64,000 nt of DNA from Alteribacter aurantiacus DSM 18675 (GTDB taxonomy: Bacteria > Bacillota > Bacilli > Bacillales > Salisediminibacteriaceae): the NCBI RefSeq assembly GCF_000429705.1, contig NZ_KE386941.1, positions 1,612,001 through 1,676,000 on the forward strand. Direction: 5' to 3'. The notes under the pieces are model-generated. The model did not search any database. It saw only the letters and a list, made by a program, of their open reading frames with translations, and was not told where the DNA came from. The position numbers were made by a program, and so were the translations under genes. Of the stretch, positions 42,482-51,003 are shown in pieces (the stretch's first letter is position 1; each line of letters opens with the position of its first letter).

Positions 42482-42512
42482 AAAAACGCGATCCTAAAAG
42501 GTCCGCGTTTTT
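42482..42512 (-). terminator. Terminator after fabF
   Basis: AAAAACGCG...CC pairs with GG...CGCGTTTTT around an AAA loop, 12 nt past the fabF stop. Confidence 0.85.
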
Positions 42513-42523
42513 CATACTCATCA

Positions 42524-43765
42524 TTACTTACTAAACTTTTTAAACACTAGTGTTGCGTTATGACCACCGAAACCAAGTGAGTTACTGAGGACAGCATGTA
42601 CATCTTGGTTACGTGCTTCATTCGGCACATAGTCAAGGTCGCACTCTTCGTCTGGTGTTTCTAGGTTCATTGTTGGAGGGATGATGCCCTCTTCAATGGC
42701 TTTAACTGAGAAAATCGCCTCAATCGCACCGGCAGCACCTAGCAAGTGACCAGTCATTGATTTGGTTGAACTGATTGCAAGCTTTTGAGCGTGATCGCCA
42801 AAGACTGTTTTAACTGCGATTGTTTCGTACTTGTCATTATACTCCGTGCTTGTTCCGTGTGCGTTCATGTACGTGATGTCTTCAGGCTTTAAACCAGCGT
42901 CTTCAATGGCCTGGCGCATGGCCCGAACGCCACCTTCCCCTTCAGGAGCCGGAGCAGTGAGGTGATAGGCATCACCGGTCGCACCGTAGCCTACGATTTC
43001 AGCGTAAATACGGGCGCCACGTTTTTCTGCACTTTCCAAGGATTCAAGAATTAGAATTCCTGCCCCTTCGCCCATGACGAATCCGTCACGATTTTTATCA
43101 AATGGACGGCTTGCTGTTTTTGGATCTGGGTTACGTGACATCGCTTGGGCACTTGTAAATCCGGCGAATGACATTTCTGTAAGGGGCGCTTCTGCTCCAC
43201 CTGTAATCATGACGTCCGCGTCGCCTCGCTCGATGACTTTAAATGCGTCTCCGATAGAGTTTGCCCCTGAAGCACATGCTGTAACGGTACACGAGTTAAT
43301 GCCTTTTGCTCCAAGCTGAATAGAAACTTGTCCACTCGCCATGTCTGGAATGAGCATTGGCACGAAGAATGGGCTCACACGGCGGTGTCCCCTTTTTTCG
43401 TATAAACGGAATTGCTTTTCGTATGTTTCCATACCGCCGATTCCAGATCCGATCCATACACCAATGCGGTCGGCATTCGTTTCATCAATGGTTAAGTCTG
43501 CGTCTTTAACGGCCATGTGTGCACTAGCAACTGCAAACTGTGTAAAGCGGTCCATTTTACGTGCGTCTTTTTTGTCCATAAAATCGCCAGGGTCGAAGTC
43601 TTTTGCTTCACCTGCAACGGTTGTTGGAAAGTTAGCTTCTTCATAACGATTGAATACATCAATTCCTGATTCACCGTTAATGAGCTTGGTCCATGTTTGT
43701 GTAAGATCATTTGCTAAAGGGTTAACGGTACCCATGCCCGTTACCACGACTCTGTTCTTTTTCAT
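42524..43765 (-). CDS. fabF: 3-oxoacyl-[acyl-carrier-protein] synthase II
   Basis: This 413-residue elongation condensing enzyme of type II fatty acid synthesis adds malonyl-ACP to acyl-ACP. The catalytic triad is Cys164 (TACASGAN), His in NAHGTSTEYND (about 304) and His in KSMTGHLLGAAGAIE (about 340). ATG follows AAAGGAG by about 9 nt. It is the second gene of the fabHA-fabF operon (37 nt after fabH). Presumably it is under FapR through the shared promoter. Confidence 0.97.
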   Translation of the reverse strand: MKKNRVVVTGMGTVNPLANDLTQTWTKLINGESGIDVFNRYEEANFPTTVAGEAKDFDPGDFMDKKDARKMDRFTQFAVASAHMAVKDADLTIDETNADRIGVWIGSGIGGMETYEKQFRLYEKRGHRRVSPFFVPMLIPDMASGQVSIQLGAKGINSCTVTACASGANSIGDAFKVIERGDADVMITGGAEAPLTEMSFAGFTSAQAMSRNPDPKTASRPFDKNRDGFVMGEGAGILILESLESAEKRGARIYAEIVGYGATGDAYHLTAPAPEGEGGVRAMRQAIEDAGLKPEDITYMNAHGTSTEYNDKYETIAVKTVFGDHAQKLAISSTKSMTGHLLGAAGAIEAIFSVKAIEEGIIPPTMNLETPDEECDLDYVPNEARNQDVHAVLSNSLGFGGHNATLVFKKFSK

Positions 43766-43802
43766 GATTGAAGACTCCTTTCATTCTACATACAAGGTTT
43801 AG

Positions 43803-44735
43803 TTATCTTCCCCAACGAATCGCTACTGAACCCCAAACGAGTCCAGCACCGAATCCGACTAGGACGACGATGTCATCGTCTTTTATTTTACCATTATCGA
43901 TTTCATGCATTAAAGAAAGTGGGATGGAAGCTGAGGATGTGTTGCCATATCGGTCAACGGTTTTACTCATCTTCTCTTCCGGTAGATCCAGCCTTTGGCG
44001 GGAGGCTTCCATGATACGAATATTAGCTTGGTGTGGGACGAGAAAATCACAGTCGTCTTTTGTAAGACCTGCTTTTTCCAAGGCGTTAATGGATGATTCA
44101 CCCATTTGACGAACCGCAAACTTAAACACTTCTCGACCGTTCATCATTAAATGCTCTTCTTGCTTAATGTGTGGCCAACCGCTTCCATCTGACCCTAGCT
44201 CAAACGAGAGAATTCCTCGATCGCCACTTACAGATGCAACGACGGCTGCCCCTGCTCCATCTCCAAACAGCACAGCCGTGTTACGGTCTTTCCAGTCCAC
44301 AATTTTGGATAGCTTCTCAGCACCTATGACTAAGACTTTTTCATAAGCACCGTTTTCGACAAACTGCTTCGCTGTAGCCAGTCCATACATAAAGCCGGCA
44401 CAAGCAGCACCAATATCCATGGCCGCGGCCTTTGTTGCTCCGAGACGATCTTGAATCATTGCGGAAACGGATGGAAAGCGATAATCCCCTGTTACCGTTG
44501 CGACAATAATCAATTCGATTTCTTCTGCTGCCACATTTGCTTTTTTTAGGGCATCCACAGCTGCTTGATAGGACATTTCAGACGTATCTACATCATCTGA
44601 GGCAATTCGTCGTTCACGAATACCTGTACGGGTGCGGATCCATTCATCGGACGTATCTACTTTCTTTTCTAGTTCCTCGTTTGTCACCACATGTTCCGGG
44701 ATGTAGGTTCCAATACTCCAAATTCCTGCTCTCAT
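43803..44735 (-). CDS. fabHA: 3-oxoacyl-[acyl-carrier-protein] synthase III
   Basis: This 310-residue enzyme starts fatty acid synthesis by condensing an acyl-CoA (branched in Bacillus) with malonyl-ACP. The catalytic residues are Cys112 in GAACAGFMYG, His in LVPHQANIRIM (about 235) and Asn in GNTSSASIPL (about 265). GGAGGGAGGAG precedes the ATG. It is the first gene of the fabHA-fabF operon. The upstream DNA has a FapR-type operator at 44831-44847 and, unusually, a terminator-like hairpin in the leader. Compared with B. subtilis, this is the med-comZ-yjzB-fabHA-fabF neighbourhood. Confidence 0.96.
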   Translation of the reverse strand: MRAGIWSIGTYIPEHVVTNEELEKKVDTSDEWIRTRTGIRERRIASDDVDTSEMSYQAAVDALKKANVAAEEIELIIVATVTGDYRFPSVSAMIQDRLGATKAAAMDIGAACAGFMYGLATAKQFVENGAYEKVLVIGAEKLSKIVDWKDRNTAVLFGDGAGAAVVASVSGDRGILSFELGSDGSGWPHIKQEEHLMMNGREVFKFAVRQMGESSINALEKAGLTKDDCDFLVPHQANIRIMEASRQRLDLPEEKMSKTVDRYGNTSSASIPLSLMHEIDNGKIKDDDIVVLVGFGAGLVWGSVAIRWGR

Positions 44736-44760
44736 CTCTATTCTCCTCCCTCCACACGTG

Positions 44761-44788
44761 AAAAAACATGAGAGGTCCCATGTTTTTT
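44761..44788 (-). terminator. Terminator-like hairpin in the fabHA leader
   Basis: AAAAAACATG pairs with CATGTTTTTT around 8 nt, ending about 25 nt before the fabHA start and downstream of its presumed promoter. The minus-strand T-run suggests an attenuator, or protection against read-through. Confidence 0.6.
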
Positions 44789-44829
44789 TCGGTGGTCTGT
44801 CCTCGGTGTTTCGTCAATTTATAGTTAAT

Positions 44830-44858
44830 ATTATGACCTAGTCATAAATAAAATGCAA
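44830..44858 (-). promoter_or_regulatory. fabHA promoter with FapR operator
   Basis: Minus strand: TTGCAT (44858-44853), 17-bp spacer, CATAAT (44835-44830). TTATGACCTAGTCATAA (44831-44847) is a perfect palindrome around CTAG and closely matches the FapR consensus TTAGTACCTAGTCTTAA. Malonyl-CoA would relieve repression. Confidence 0.75.
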
Positions 44859-44955
44859 TGCTTTTCCCTATCCAATGTGGACACGACCCCAAACGCTTTC
44901 ATGGTCGTGGACATAGAGTATTAAAGACAGGTTTAGTCAAAAGGAAGGTGATCGT

Positions 44956-45219
44956 ATGAGTAAGGAAGAAGAGAAGCGCCCCCAAAGAAACATTTTTGAT
45001 GAAATGATGTTCGGTTCTGCACGTGAAGAAGACAATGAAGTCGCTGCGGAAGTAGAGGAGCAGGAAAGCGATCAATTTTCAGAAGCGCAGATGGAACAAA
45101 CAATGGCTCAAATTGCCGCTATTATGGATACAGCAGAAAAACTTAAACCGTATGCAAAGCACCTAACCCCTATTTGGGAAGCGATCAAAAAGGTAGCCAA
45201 CGAAAAAAATAAGAGCTGA
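44956..45219 (+). CDS. Small acidic protein at the yjzB position
   Basis: This 87-residue, strongly acidic protein starts MSKEEEKRPQRNIFDEMMFG. A Glu-rich stretch follows, then a long helix (SEAQMEQTMAQIAAIMDTAEKL) and a basic end. AGGTG precedes the ATG. It sits divergent to fabHA, where B. subtilis has yjzB; sequence similarity to YjzB is not verified. It may be a helical adaptor or sporulation-associated protein; the role is unknown. Confidence 0.7.
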   Translation: MSKEEEKRPQRNIFDEMMFGSAREEDNEVAAEVEEQESDQFSEAQMEQTMAQIAAIMDTAEKLKPYAKHLTPIWEAIKKVANEKNKS

Positions 45220-45276
45220 CTCATCTATCCCTTTTACCCTTTTGGAAAACTGCTTTGCGGTTTTCCTTACATACAT

Positions 45277-45308
45277 AAGAAAACTCCGCACCTTGGCGGA
45301 GTTTTCTT
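45277..45308. terminator. Convergent terminator
   Basis: AAGAAAACTCCGC pairs perfectly with GCGGAGTTTTCTT around 6 nt between two converging small genes, usable on both strands. Confidence 0.88.
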
Positions 45309-45310
45309 AT

Positions 45311-45673
45311 TTAATAAAAGCCGCCCGGATTCGGGTTAAAGCTTTGACCACCGAATTGGTTGCCAAATTGCGGACCATAGCTTGGGCCGAACTGATTACC
45401 GAATTGAGGCCCGTAGCTTGGGCCGAATTGGGGACCAAAGCCTGGACCGAATTGTGGTCCAAATCCTGGGCCACAATATGGTGGAATGCAGCCCGGTGGT
45501 GGATACGGAGGGCGGTTCCAAGGACCTAAAGCCCCGACCAAGCCACCTAAGGCAAGACCGCCGAGAAACGGAATGAACGGGAAGTAACGTTCATCGTGCC
45601 CCGGACCCGGACCTGGTCTTGGTCCCCCTCTGAAACCACCGCCCCCACGATAGTATGCAGGATGTATCGTCAT
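45311..45673 (-). CDS. Gly/Pro/Phe-rich repeat protein
   Basis: This 120-residue low-complexity protein has a short N-terminal region with GGGGFRGGPRPGPGPGHD, a hydrophobic middle (FIPFLGGLALGGLVGALG, about 33-50), and a C-terminal half built from repeated GPQFGP/GNQFG motifs at 7-8-residue spacing. The composition is like spore coat and surface proteins that self-assemble. AGGAGG precedes the ATG by 9 nt. It is transcribed convergently with the acidic protein. The function is unknown; a coat role is inference. Confidence 0.78.
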   Translation of the reverse strand: MTIHPAYYRGGGGFRGGPRPGPGPGHDERYFPFIPFLGGLALGGLVGALGPWNRPPYPPPGCIPPYCGPGFGPQFGPGFGPQFGPSYGPQFGNQFGPSYGPQFGNQFGGQSFNPNPGGFY

Positions 45674-45819
45674 AAATGTAAGCCTCCTTAAACCATTCGC
45701 AAGTACGCCCTATAACGCGTTTGCTCCCTACCATCATATGAGGACAATACCTAAACGCGCCTGTCCTAGTAGCCTAGTTCGTCAGTGGAGATTCGCTTCG
45801 TAGGAAGTGGAATCCTACT

Positions 45820-45859
45820 GGGGTCTGTGCCCGTACATTTTCGTGTAAAAGTGTGGGAT
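45820..45859 (+). repeat. Dispersed 40-bp repeat, copy 1 (GGGGTCTG type)
   Basis: Starts GGGGTCTGTGCCCG and ends AAAGTGTGGGAT. It is 35/40 identical to 47352-47391 and more loosely to the reverse complement of 51221-51254. The start is a GGGG-CCCC-type palindrome. All copies are intergenic. Confidence 0.75.
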
Positions 45860-45896
45860 TGGGTAGGGGGAAAGTTTTGTCTATATAGAAACATAC

Positions 45897-45921
45897 AAAA
45901 GCCCGCCGAATGGGCGGGCTT
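45897..45921 (-). terminator. Terminator after the CorC-type gene
   Basis: AAGCCCGCC pairs with GGCGGGCTT with a short loop, followed on the minus strand by TTGT. It is 11 nt past the stop. Confidence 0.85.
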
Positions 45922-45931
45922 AGTTTAGTTA

Positions 45932-47206
45932 TTAACCTGATGCGGAAACATTCGGCTGGAATTCCGATGTCACCATGATTGTTCGAACACGGCGTTCATC
46001 GGACTCATGGACTTTTAAATTAAGATTTTCGTACGTGAACTCCTCACCTTTATCGGGAATTCGCTGAAATTCTTCTGATAGCCATCCTCCAAGCGTATGA
46101 TAGATCGTATCTGGTAACTCCACTTTAGTAAACCGTGCAAAGTCATCCAACGGATAGTCTGCATGGAACAAGTACGTGGACGGGTCCATTTGTTTAAAGA
46201 GCTTCACATCATCATCGTGCTCATCATAAATTTCCCCAACAAGCTCTTCAAGTATGTCCTCTAGTGTAATTAATCCGCTTGTACCACCATATTCGTCTAT
46301 TACAATGGCCATATGATTTTTTTCTTTTTGCAATTGAGGAAGAAGTGCATGGATCTTCATTGATTCCACTACGAAGATCGGCTCTCTTAACAAGCCCCTA
46401 ATATTTACTTCTCCTCTAATATAGGAGGTGAAGAAATCCCTCTCGGATAACACACCAATAATATTATCAATATTCCCTTCGTAAATCGGGATACGGGAGA
46501 ACCGCTCCTTGAAGAACGTTTCTTTGATTTTTTCAGGATCTTCATTTACGTTGAGTGCGGTCATGTGCGTTCGAGGCTTAAACACTTCCGCTACGATAAT
46601 GTCATTAAAATCAAAAGAACGATGAACGAGTTCTCTTTCGTTTTCATCAATGACTCCTTCTTCTTCACTGATTTCAACCATCATTTTCAATTCTTCTTCT
46701 GTTACGGAAGGGTGTGTAGCATCCTTCTCAATAAGTGAAGAAACCCCTTTCTTCAGCTGTAAGAAAAGCCAGTTGACAGGGTAGATAATTGTAATCAAAA
46801 TTAATAAAATACCAGATATCTTTGAACAAAAGGTTTCAGCGTATTCTTTAGCAAAAGACTTGGGAAGAATCTCACCAAAAATTAATACTAAAATGGTAAC
46901 TACGAACGTGCTGATGAATACACCTAAGTTTGGTCCAAATAAATCTGTGGCTACTTTTGCGGAAATCGTTGCTGCGGCAATGTTCACCAGGTTGTTACCT
47001 ACTAATATCGTGGACAAAGCCTGGTCAAAACGTTCCGTAATGTAAAGGGCTTTTTCAGCTCCTTTATTCCCTTCGTCCTTCATCGATTTTAACCGTATCC
47101 GGTTGGCACTTGAAAACGCCGTTTCTGATGATGAGAAAAAGGCTGATAATAACAGTAGCACTACTAAAAATAAAATTAACAGCAGGGGAACATCTCCCAA
47201 CGCCAT
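45932..47206 (-). CDS. CorC/HlyC-type membrane protein with CBS domains (CNNM family)
   Basis: This 424-residue protein has a CNNM/DUF21 transmembrane domain (about 1-180; helix 1 LLLILFLVVLLLLSAFFSSSETA, with the conserved SSSETAF), then two CBS domains (about 200-330, with EEGVIDENERELVHR and DIIVAEVFKPRTHM) and a C-terminal CorC_HlyC domain. Relatives export Mg2+ or Co2+. ATG 47206 is placed after AAAGGGAG; a longer start 15 bases upstream has no ribosome site. It is a single gene. Confidence 0.9.
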   Translation of the reverse strand: MALGDVPLLLILFLVVLLLLSAFFSSSETAFSSANRIRLKSMKDEGNKGAEKALYITERFDQALSTILVGNNLVNIAAATISAKVATDLFGPNLGVFISTFVVTILVLIFGEILPKSFAKEYAETFCSKISGILLILITIIYPVNWLFLQLKKGVSSLIEKDATHPSVTEEELKMMVEISEEEGVIDENERELVHRSFDFNDIIVAEVFKPRTHMTALNVNEDPEKIKETFFKERFSRIPIYEGNIDNIIGVLSERDFFTSYIRGEVNIRGLLREPIFVVESMKIHALLPQLQKEKNHMAIVIDEYGGTSGLITLEDILEELVGEIYDEHDDDVKLFKQMDPSTYLFHADYPLDDFARFTKVELPDTIYHTLGGWLSEEFQRIPDKGEEFTYENLNLKVHESDERRVRTIMVTSEFQPNVSASG

Positions 47207-47351
47207 CACTCTCCCTTTCATTCAATTATATACTTTTTTGCTCATTGTCAACACAAAAATTTTAAGAATCAAAATAGGACTTCTCTCTTTACGAAGAAAG
47301 TTGTACGTATTTAGTATGTGATGTGTCACCCTTTTCATGCCCTCAACCGAG

Positions 47352-47391
47352 GGGGTCTGTCCCCGCACATTTTTGTGTGAAATTGTGGGAT
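47352..47391 (+). repeat. Dispersed 40-bp repeat, copy 2 (GGGGTCTG type)
   Basis: GGGGTCTGTCCCCG start and TTGTGGGAT end. It is 35/40 identical to 45820-45859, in the same orientation and also just beyond the 5' end of a minus-strand gene. Confidence 0.75.
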
Positions 47392-47404
47392 CAAATAAAT
47401 AAAA

Positions 47405-47454
47405 GAAAGCTACCGTTGTTGGATGTTGTGCCTTCCATGTACGATAGCTTTTTG
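47405..47454 (-). terminator. Terminator of the 48.9-47.5 kb operon
   Basis: On the minus strand AAAGCTATCGT pairs with ACGGTAGCTTT, followed by CTTTTATTTATTT. Confidence 0.65.
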
Positions 47455-47458
47455 TATT

Positions 47459-47998
47459 TTATTGCTCGTCGTCATCCCAACCAAAATACTCATCACACCC
47501 TATTGAAGTCATCACATACCCTGATACCCCGTCAACATGCAGCGTCCTCCCAAATGACCCTTTGTAATGGATTCTAACGTGTTCACTTGTTGCGACTTCT
47601 TGTGCTTTAGATTCGAGAACTAACACCAAATTCAGCTTTTCTCCCGGTTCGATTACCGCATCTTCAACCTCTACCTTATCTGTCCAGTTTTCTGGTGAAT
47701 GCTCCGGCCATGAACCAAAGCCAGCTAGGTTTTGATCGATAATGGGAACTAGCCCTGCATCAATAATTCTAAACCCTTCATTTCCCTCCAATGAGATGCC
47801 AGATAATCTCACAGCCCGGCTTCCTTCGTTTTCAACTAGCGTATCACCATACATTTTCACTTCCCCCTGATTTCCCGGGACACAAGATGTTCCATAGGTT
47901 GTTCCTGTGTAAAGTGAAAGACTGTCCCAGCCTCGCACAAGAAACAAAGTGAACAGAACACTTAACAACACTGCCACAATGCCTATCTTACTTCTCAC
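47459..47998 (-). CDS. Exported hypothetical protein
   Basis: This 179-residue protein has an uncleaved or signal-like N-terminal helix (IGIVAVLLSVLFTLFLV) and an extracytoplasmic domain rich in Val, Gly and acidic residues. It contains two cysteines (CVPGNQ at about 39 and IGCDEYFG near the end) that could form a disulfide. It ends in an acidic EYFGWDDDEQ tail. The GTG start has AGGAGG 6 nt upstream and overlaps the preceding gene by 11 nt, so the two are co-translated. The family is not recognised. Confidence 0.75.
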   Translation of the reverse strand: MRSKIGIVAVLLSVLFTLFLVRGWDSLSLYTGTTYGTSCVPGNQGEVKMYGDTLVENEGSRAVRLSGISLEGNEGFRIIDAGLVPIIDQNLAGFGSWPEHSPENWTDKVEVEDAVIEPGEKLNLVLVLESKAQEVATSEHVRIHYKGSFGRTLHVDGVSGYVMTSIGCDEYFGWDDDEQ

Positions 47999-48416
47999 TC
48001 AAAACCTCCTTTAAATAATTGGTGTCTTCTTTGCCGACTTTTCTGATATCATCATCTCTTAATTTTAGAATGGAATGATCTTCTTCGAACCATACCTTAA
48101 CGGAATGAAGAGAGGCGAAGCTTTTAGGACTATTCACTTGAAAGAGGACATCTGACCTACCGCCCTCAATGTTTTCCTCCGACTCTTCAACCTGTTCACT
48201 GAACAATAAAATCTGCTGAAGATTATCGACGACGGTTTGGTCCTCAATATCTGTATACGTTTGATGAAAAGTCGTTACCTCTTCCTCTTCATCTGTAGTT
48301 CCTACAAGGATTTCTCTTGTAGGATTCTCATACACCGCTTTCCCGGTCAACACTCCACCCAAAAATAGCCCTGCCATAACTAGCAGCACCAAAACCACGA
48401 ATACACTTTTTTTCAT
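47988..48416 (-). CDS. Exported acidic hypothetical protein
   Basis: This 142-residue protein has an N-terminal membrane/signal helix (SVFVVLVLLVMAGLFLGGVLTG) and a soluble part rich in Glu and Asp (GTTDEEEEVTTFHQTYTD). ATG 48416 follows GGGGAG by 7 nt. The overlap with the next gene, and 14 nt from the broken gene upstream, indicate an operon. The family is unknown; possibly the two exported proteins form a surface complex. Confidence 0.72.
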   Translation of the reverse strand: MKKSVFVVLVLLVMAGLFLGGVLTGKAVYENPTREILVGTTDEEEEVTTFHQTYTDIEDQTVVDNLQQILLFSEQVEESEENIEGGRSDVLFQVNSPKSFASLHSVKVWFEEDHSILKLRDDDIRKVGKEDTNYLKEVLSEK

Positions 48417-48430
48417 CACTTATCTCCCCT

Positions 48431-48887
48431 TCAATCCCAATAATGATATATAATCTCCCCTACCGTTTTTGGTTTCCAATATCGGATCTCTTGAAGCTCC
48501 GTCTTTTTCAACTCGTTTGAGTTCAGTAACTGTTCCCCTTGCCATTGAATTTGCTCATTTAATTGCTCTACTTTGAGGTATCGATAGCCGCCGAAGTCAT
48601 GTTGCTCATACCATTCCATAAACTCGATTTTGGAAAAAGACAGGTGAGACGCGAAAGAGACAAAGGGATAGTACTTATTTAAAAGCAAAAAAATGTTCAC
48701 CATTATGAGTCAGTTTTGCACTGAAGAAGTTCTCAGGGTACGCTGGTGCACATACTTCTACAACGTTCAAATGATTTTGGATCGCGAGAGTATATACAAA
48801 TTTCTTGAAGTGAGCAATGCTCTCTTTGATATTCTGAGGCTCATCAAAACCCGTTACGCCCTGTAAAAGAAGCATTCCCTTCACCAC
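48431..48887 (-). pseudogene. Frameshifted hypothetical gene (two overlapping frames)
   Basis: The first frame (48887-48675) encodes GTG-started MLLLQGVTGFDEPQNIKESI...FFSAKLTHNGEHFFAFK and stops. The second (ending 48431) continues in another phase with LLNKYYPFVSFASHLSF and ends EIIYHYWD. The join falls at a run of seven T residues (48686-48692), so a one-base slip would make one protein of about 150 residues. It is either a true frameshift or a sequencing error. It is not recognised, but it begins the operon with the exported proteins. Confidence 0.6.
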
Positions 48888-48954
48888 ACTCCCATCAATT
48901 CCCTTTTATTACACTATTCCACACCGAGGAGCCTATTCCCTCTTTCCTACGAAC

Positions 48955-49002
48955 AAGGTGCCAGGCACCGTGTGAAAAAATACACACAGTGCCTGGCACC
49001 TT
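48955..49002. repeat. GGTGCC palindrome element, also terminator of the phospholipase gene
   Basis: AAGGTGCCAGGCAC pairs with GTGCCTGGCACCTT, with an inner GTGTG/CACAC helix. It is a dispersed Bacillaceae-type element, lying at the 3' end of the minus-strand phospholipase D gene. Confidence 0.75.
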
Positions 49003-50442
49003 TTAGAATGTGGAGAAGCCGGTACGCTCTTGGAGGATATACAGCATATGTTTTAAGCGGGATCGGTCTTTATACTTATTTGCTTCAACAGTAAAATCAC
49101 CATCTTTGTTCGTCCACAAACGGTCAAAATACAGAGAGACTTCTTTCATTAGTGGCGTATCTGGGTCGCCTGACACTTTTAAGTTTGTTTCCAAGTTAAA
49201 GCCATCGATGTTTCGCTTTGTAAAGTTCGCAGCCCCACCAATCACTGACGCACGTTTTGGTGAACGAAACATGAAAAACTTTGTATGATACTGCTCTCCC
49301 ATTGCTGTATTGTACCAACGAACGTGGATATTTTCGGTCCCCTCTGCCTCCAGCTCGTGTGCAACGACTTGGTTTGGAATGCCCGGTTTATCTCTTCCGA
49401 ACGCGTGAAGGTTCGGATCAAGAATCACGTTAATGTCAACTCCTCTACTTGCAGCATCAATCATTGCTTTGATCAATTCTCGGTCAGATAAATAAAAAGC
49501 GGCCACTAAGATCGAATCTCCCAGCTTGCTTGCGTTAATCCCTTTTAACAGATGTTTTTCTATCTTGTCTTCTGTAAGCACTTGTACTTCATATTTGGCC
49601 AACTCTTTTGCAGTAGCTGATTCTTCAAAGGAGAGTGACTCAAACACTTGTCCATCAATGCCTGAATGTTCTCCTGTTTTTTTCTCCGTATAAAGAAGGT
49701 CTTGAATCACGTTCCCTTTTACAACAAAAGCAAAGTTAGAATTGTATGCCCCTCTACCCTGGAAGTTAAGGGAGGTAACGAACGCTTCTTTTTCCGTAAA
49801 CAACAGTTTTCTATGATTGCCTTTTAAATTCAAAGCCTTTAAATAAGAACGTGCCGTCACATCGGGAAGCTCTTTACTCATGGCGTTTGGAAGCCATCCA
49901 TGATTCCCGGTTCCAAACCACTGGAAAAACGATCGCCATAGGCCAGAATACAGAGGAGCAGGATCACGTAGGACCGTGTTGTCAAAATACCCCGTATGTA
50001 CCCCGTGTTTTTGAAGTTTTTCTATGTGAGGGGATTCGTGGGAAGAGTATGAACGGTTGATTTCATCGGTTAACACGATAATCTCTGTGTCAGGTTCCTC
50101 CGTTTTTTTATCCAAAATGGCTTTCGTTACTTTCTCCGCCATTGAAGGGTAGTTTTGATCAGGTTCTTCGTGGTCATTGAACAGAAACATATCAATGACA
50201 ATAAAGTCGTCTGCTTCATGAATGGATTGAAGCATCCGATCAAGAATCTCATGATCCACAACAGTTTGATCCTCTTTTTTATAACTCAAGTCTTTTAAAA
50301 ATTCTACGTCATTCGTATAATGAATTGGCCCTTCGTACGAAAACCCTTCAGGAAGAGGCTTTGTGTAACCGTATAAAGAGACAGGTACAATAATTGCTAA
50401 CAACATAAGTAGGATAGCGACTGTCATTCGCTTCTTGCTCAT
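49003..50442 (-). CDS. Membrane-anchored phospholipase D / cardiolipin synthase-like protein
   Basis: This 479-residue protein has an N-terminal membrane helix (MTVAILLMLLAIIVPVSLYG) and two PLD half-motifs. The first is the HxK pair in GNHRKLLFTE (about 205), the second YHTKFFMFRSPK with GGAANFTKRN (about 390). The HxK(x)4D pattern is not complete in either, so activity is uncertain, but the second is close. Such enzymes make or cut phosphatidyl groups at the membrane. ATG 50442 has AGAGGTG; a longer frame adds an unlikely N-terminus. It is a single gene. Confidence 0.83.
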   Translation of the reverse strand: MSKKRMTVAILLMLLAIIVPVSLYGYTKPLPEGFSYEGPIHYTNDVEFLKDLSYKKEDQTVVDHEILDRMLQSIHEADDFIVIDMFLFNDHEEPDQNYPSMAEKVTKAILDKKTEEPDTEIIVLTDEINRSYSSHESPHIEKLQKHGVHTGYFDNTVLRDPAPLYSGLWRSFFQWFGTGNHGWLPNAMSKELPDVTARSYLKALNLKGNHRKLLFTEKEAFVTSLNFQGRGAYNSNFAFVVKGNVIQDLLYTEKKTGEHSGIDGQVFESLSFEESATAKELAKYEVQVLTEDKIEKHLLKGINASKLGDSILVAAFYLSDRELIKAMIDAASRGVDINVILDPNLHAFGRDKPGIPNQVVAHELEAEGTENIHVRWYNTAMGEQYHTKFFMFRSPKRASVIGGAANFTKRNIDGFNLETNLKVSGDPDTPLMKEVSLYFDRLWTNKDGDFTVEANKYKDRSRLKHMLYILQERTGFSTF

Positions 50443-50550
50443 TATTCTCACACCTCTTTTCCTTTCTTCTATTATGAGGAAGTTATGAGGTTTCATTCAG
50501 TGAGAGTGGTGTGTAGCAGGAAACAAATCACAGCCAAATAGATTCTGGCG

Positions 50551-50592
50551 AAAAAAAAACAGGAGAGCCGACTGCACCAGTCGTTTCTCCTG
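50551..50592 (-). terminator. Terminator after the 109-residue gene
   Basis: CAGGAGA..CGACT pairs with AGTCG..TCTCCTG, with a nine-T run on the minus strand. Confidence 0.9.
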
Positions 50593-50608
50593 ACAATTTT
50601 ACACTGAT

Positions 50609-50938
50609 TTACTCACCTGCTTGTTCTGCCAGGCTTTTCATCAGCTCTTCAAATGTATCATCCACACGTTTTTTCAACTTCGCTTCTTCATCATTCTTAG
50701 GTTCACAGGCTTGTAGCTCCTCATAGGTGGCGAGAAAGTCTTCGACACTGTGAGTTCCGATCTGCGCCATTGATAAGTGCACTAAGAATGTAACATTAGG
50801 CTTATCTTCTTGGTGAAGTAATGGTTTTAATGGTTCTAATAATTCTTTTGCTTCTTGAAAATCCTTTCGGTGCACAGCTTTATAGCCGTTTATGACTCTG
50901 TCCGCCATGGATTTTAACGCTTTATTCGCTTCAGTCAT
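50609..50938 (-). CDS. Helical hypothetical protein (TPR-like)
   Basis: This 109-residue all-helical protein begins MTEANKALKSMADRVINGYK. Repeated hydrophobic spacing and residues such as Ala-Lys-Glu-Leu-Leu suggest three to four antiparallel helices, possibly a single tetratricopeptide-like pair. AAAGGAG precedes the ATG by 12 nt. It is unrecognised, perhaps a small cytoplasmic adaptor. Its terminator is strong. Confidence 0.7.
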   Translation of the reverse strand: MTEANKALKSMADRVINGYKAVHRKDFQEAKELLEPLKPLLHQEDKPNVTFLVHLSMAQIGTHSVEDFLATYEELQACEPKNDEEAKLKKRVDDTFEELMKSLAEQAGE

Positions 50939-51003
50939 TGTATAATCCTCTCCTTTAGTACTCGTTCCCTAATCGTAAAGAAACATGAGAGAGGATGCAA
51001 GCG

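Noticed and set aside
45242..45529. Plus-strand frame over the Gly/Pro-rich repeat gene
   Set aside because: It is the complement of GPQFGP repeats, giving artificial repeats. The minus-strand frame has a good ribosome site.
47922..47940. Another copy of the GTCCCAGCCT motif of the 2627 element
   Set aside because: It is a short chance match inside the coding sequence at 47459-47998, without the partner arm.
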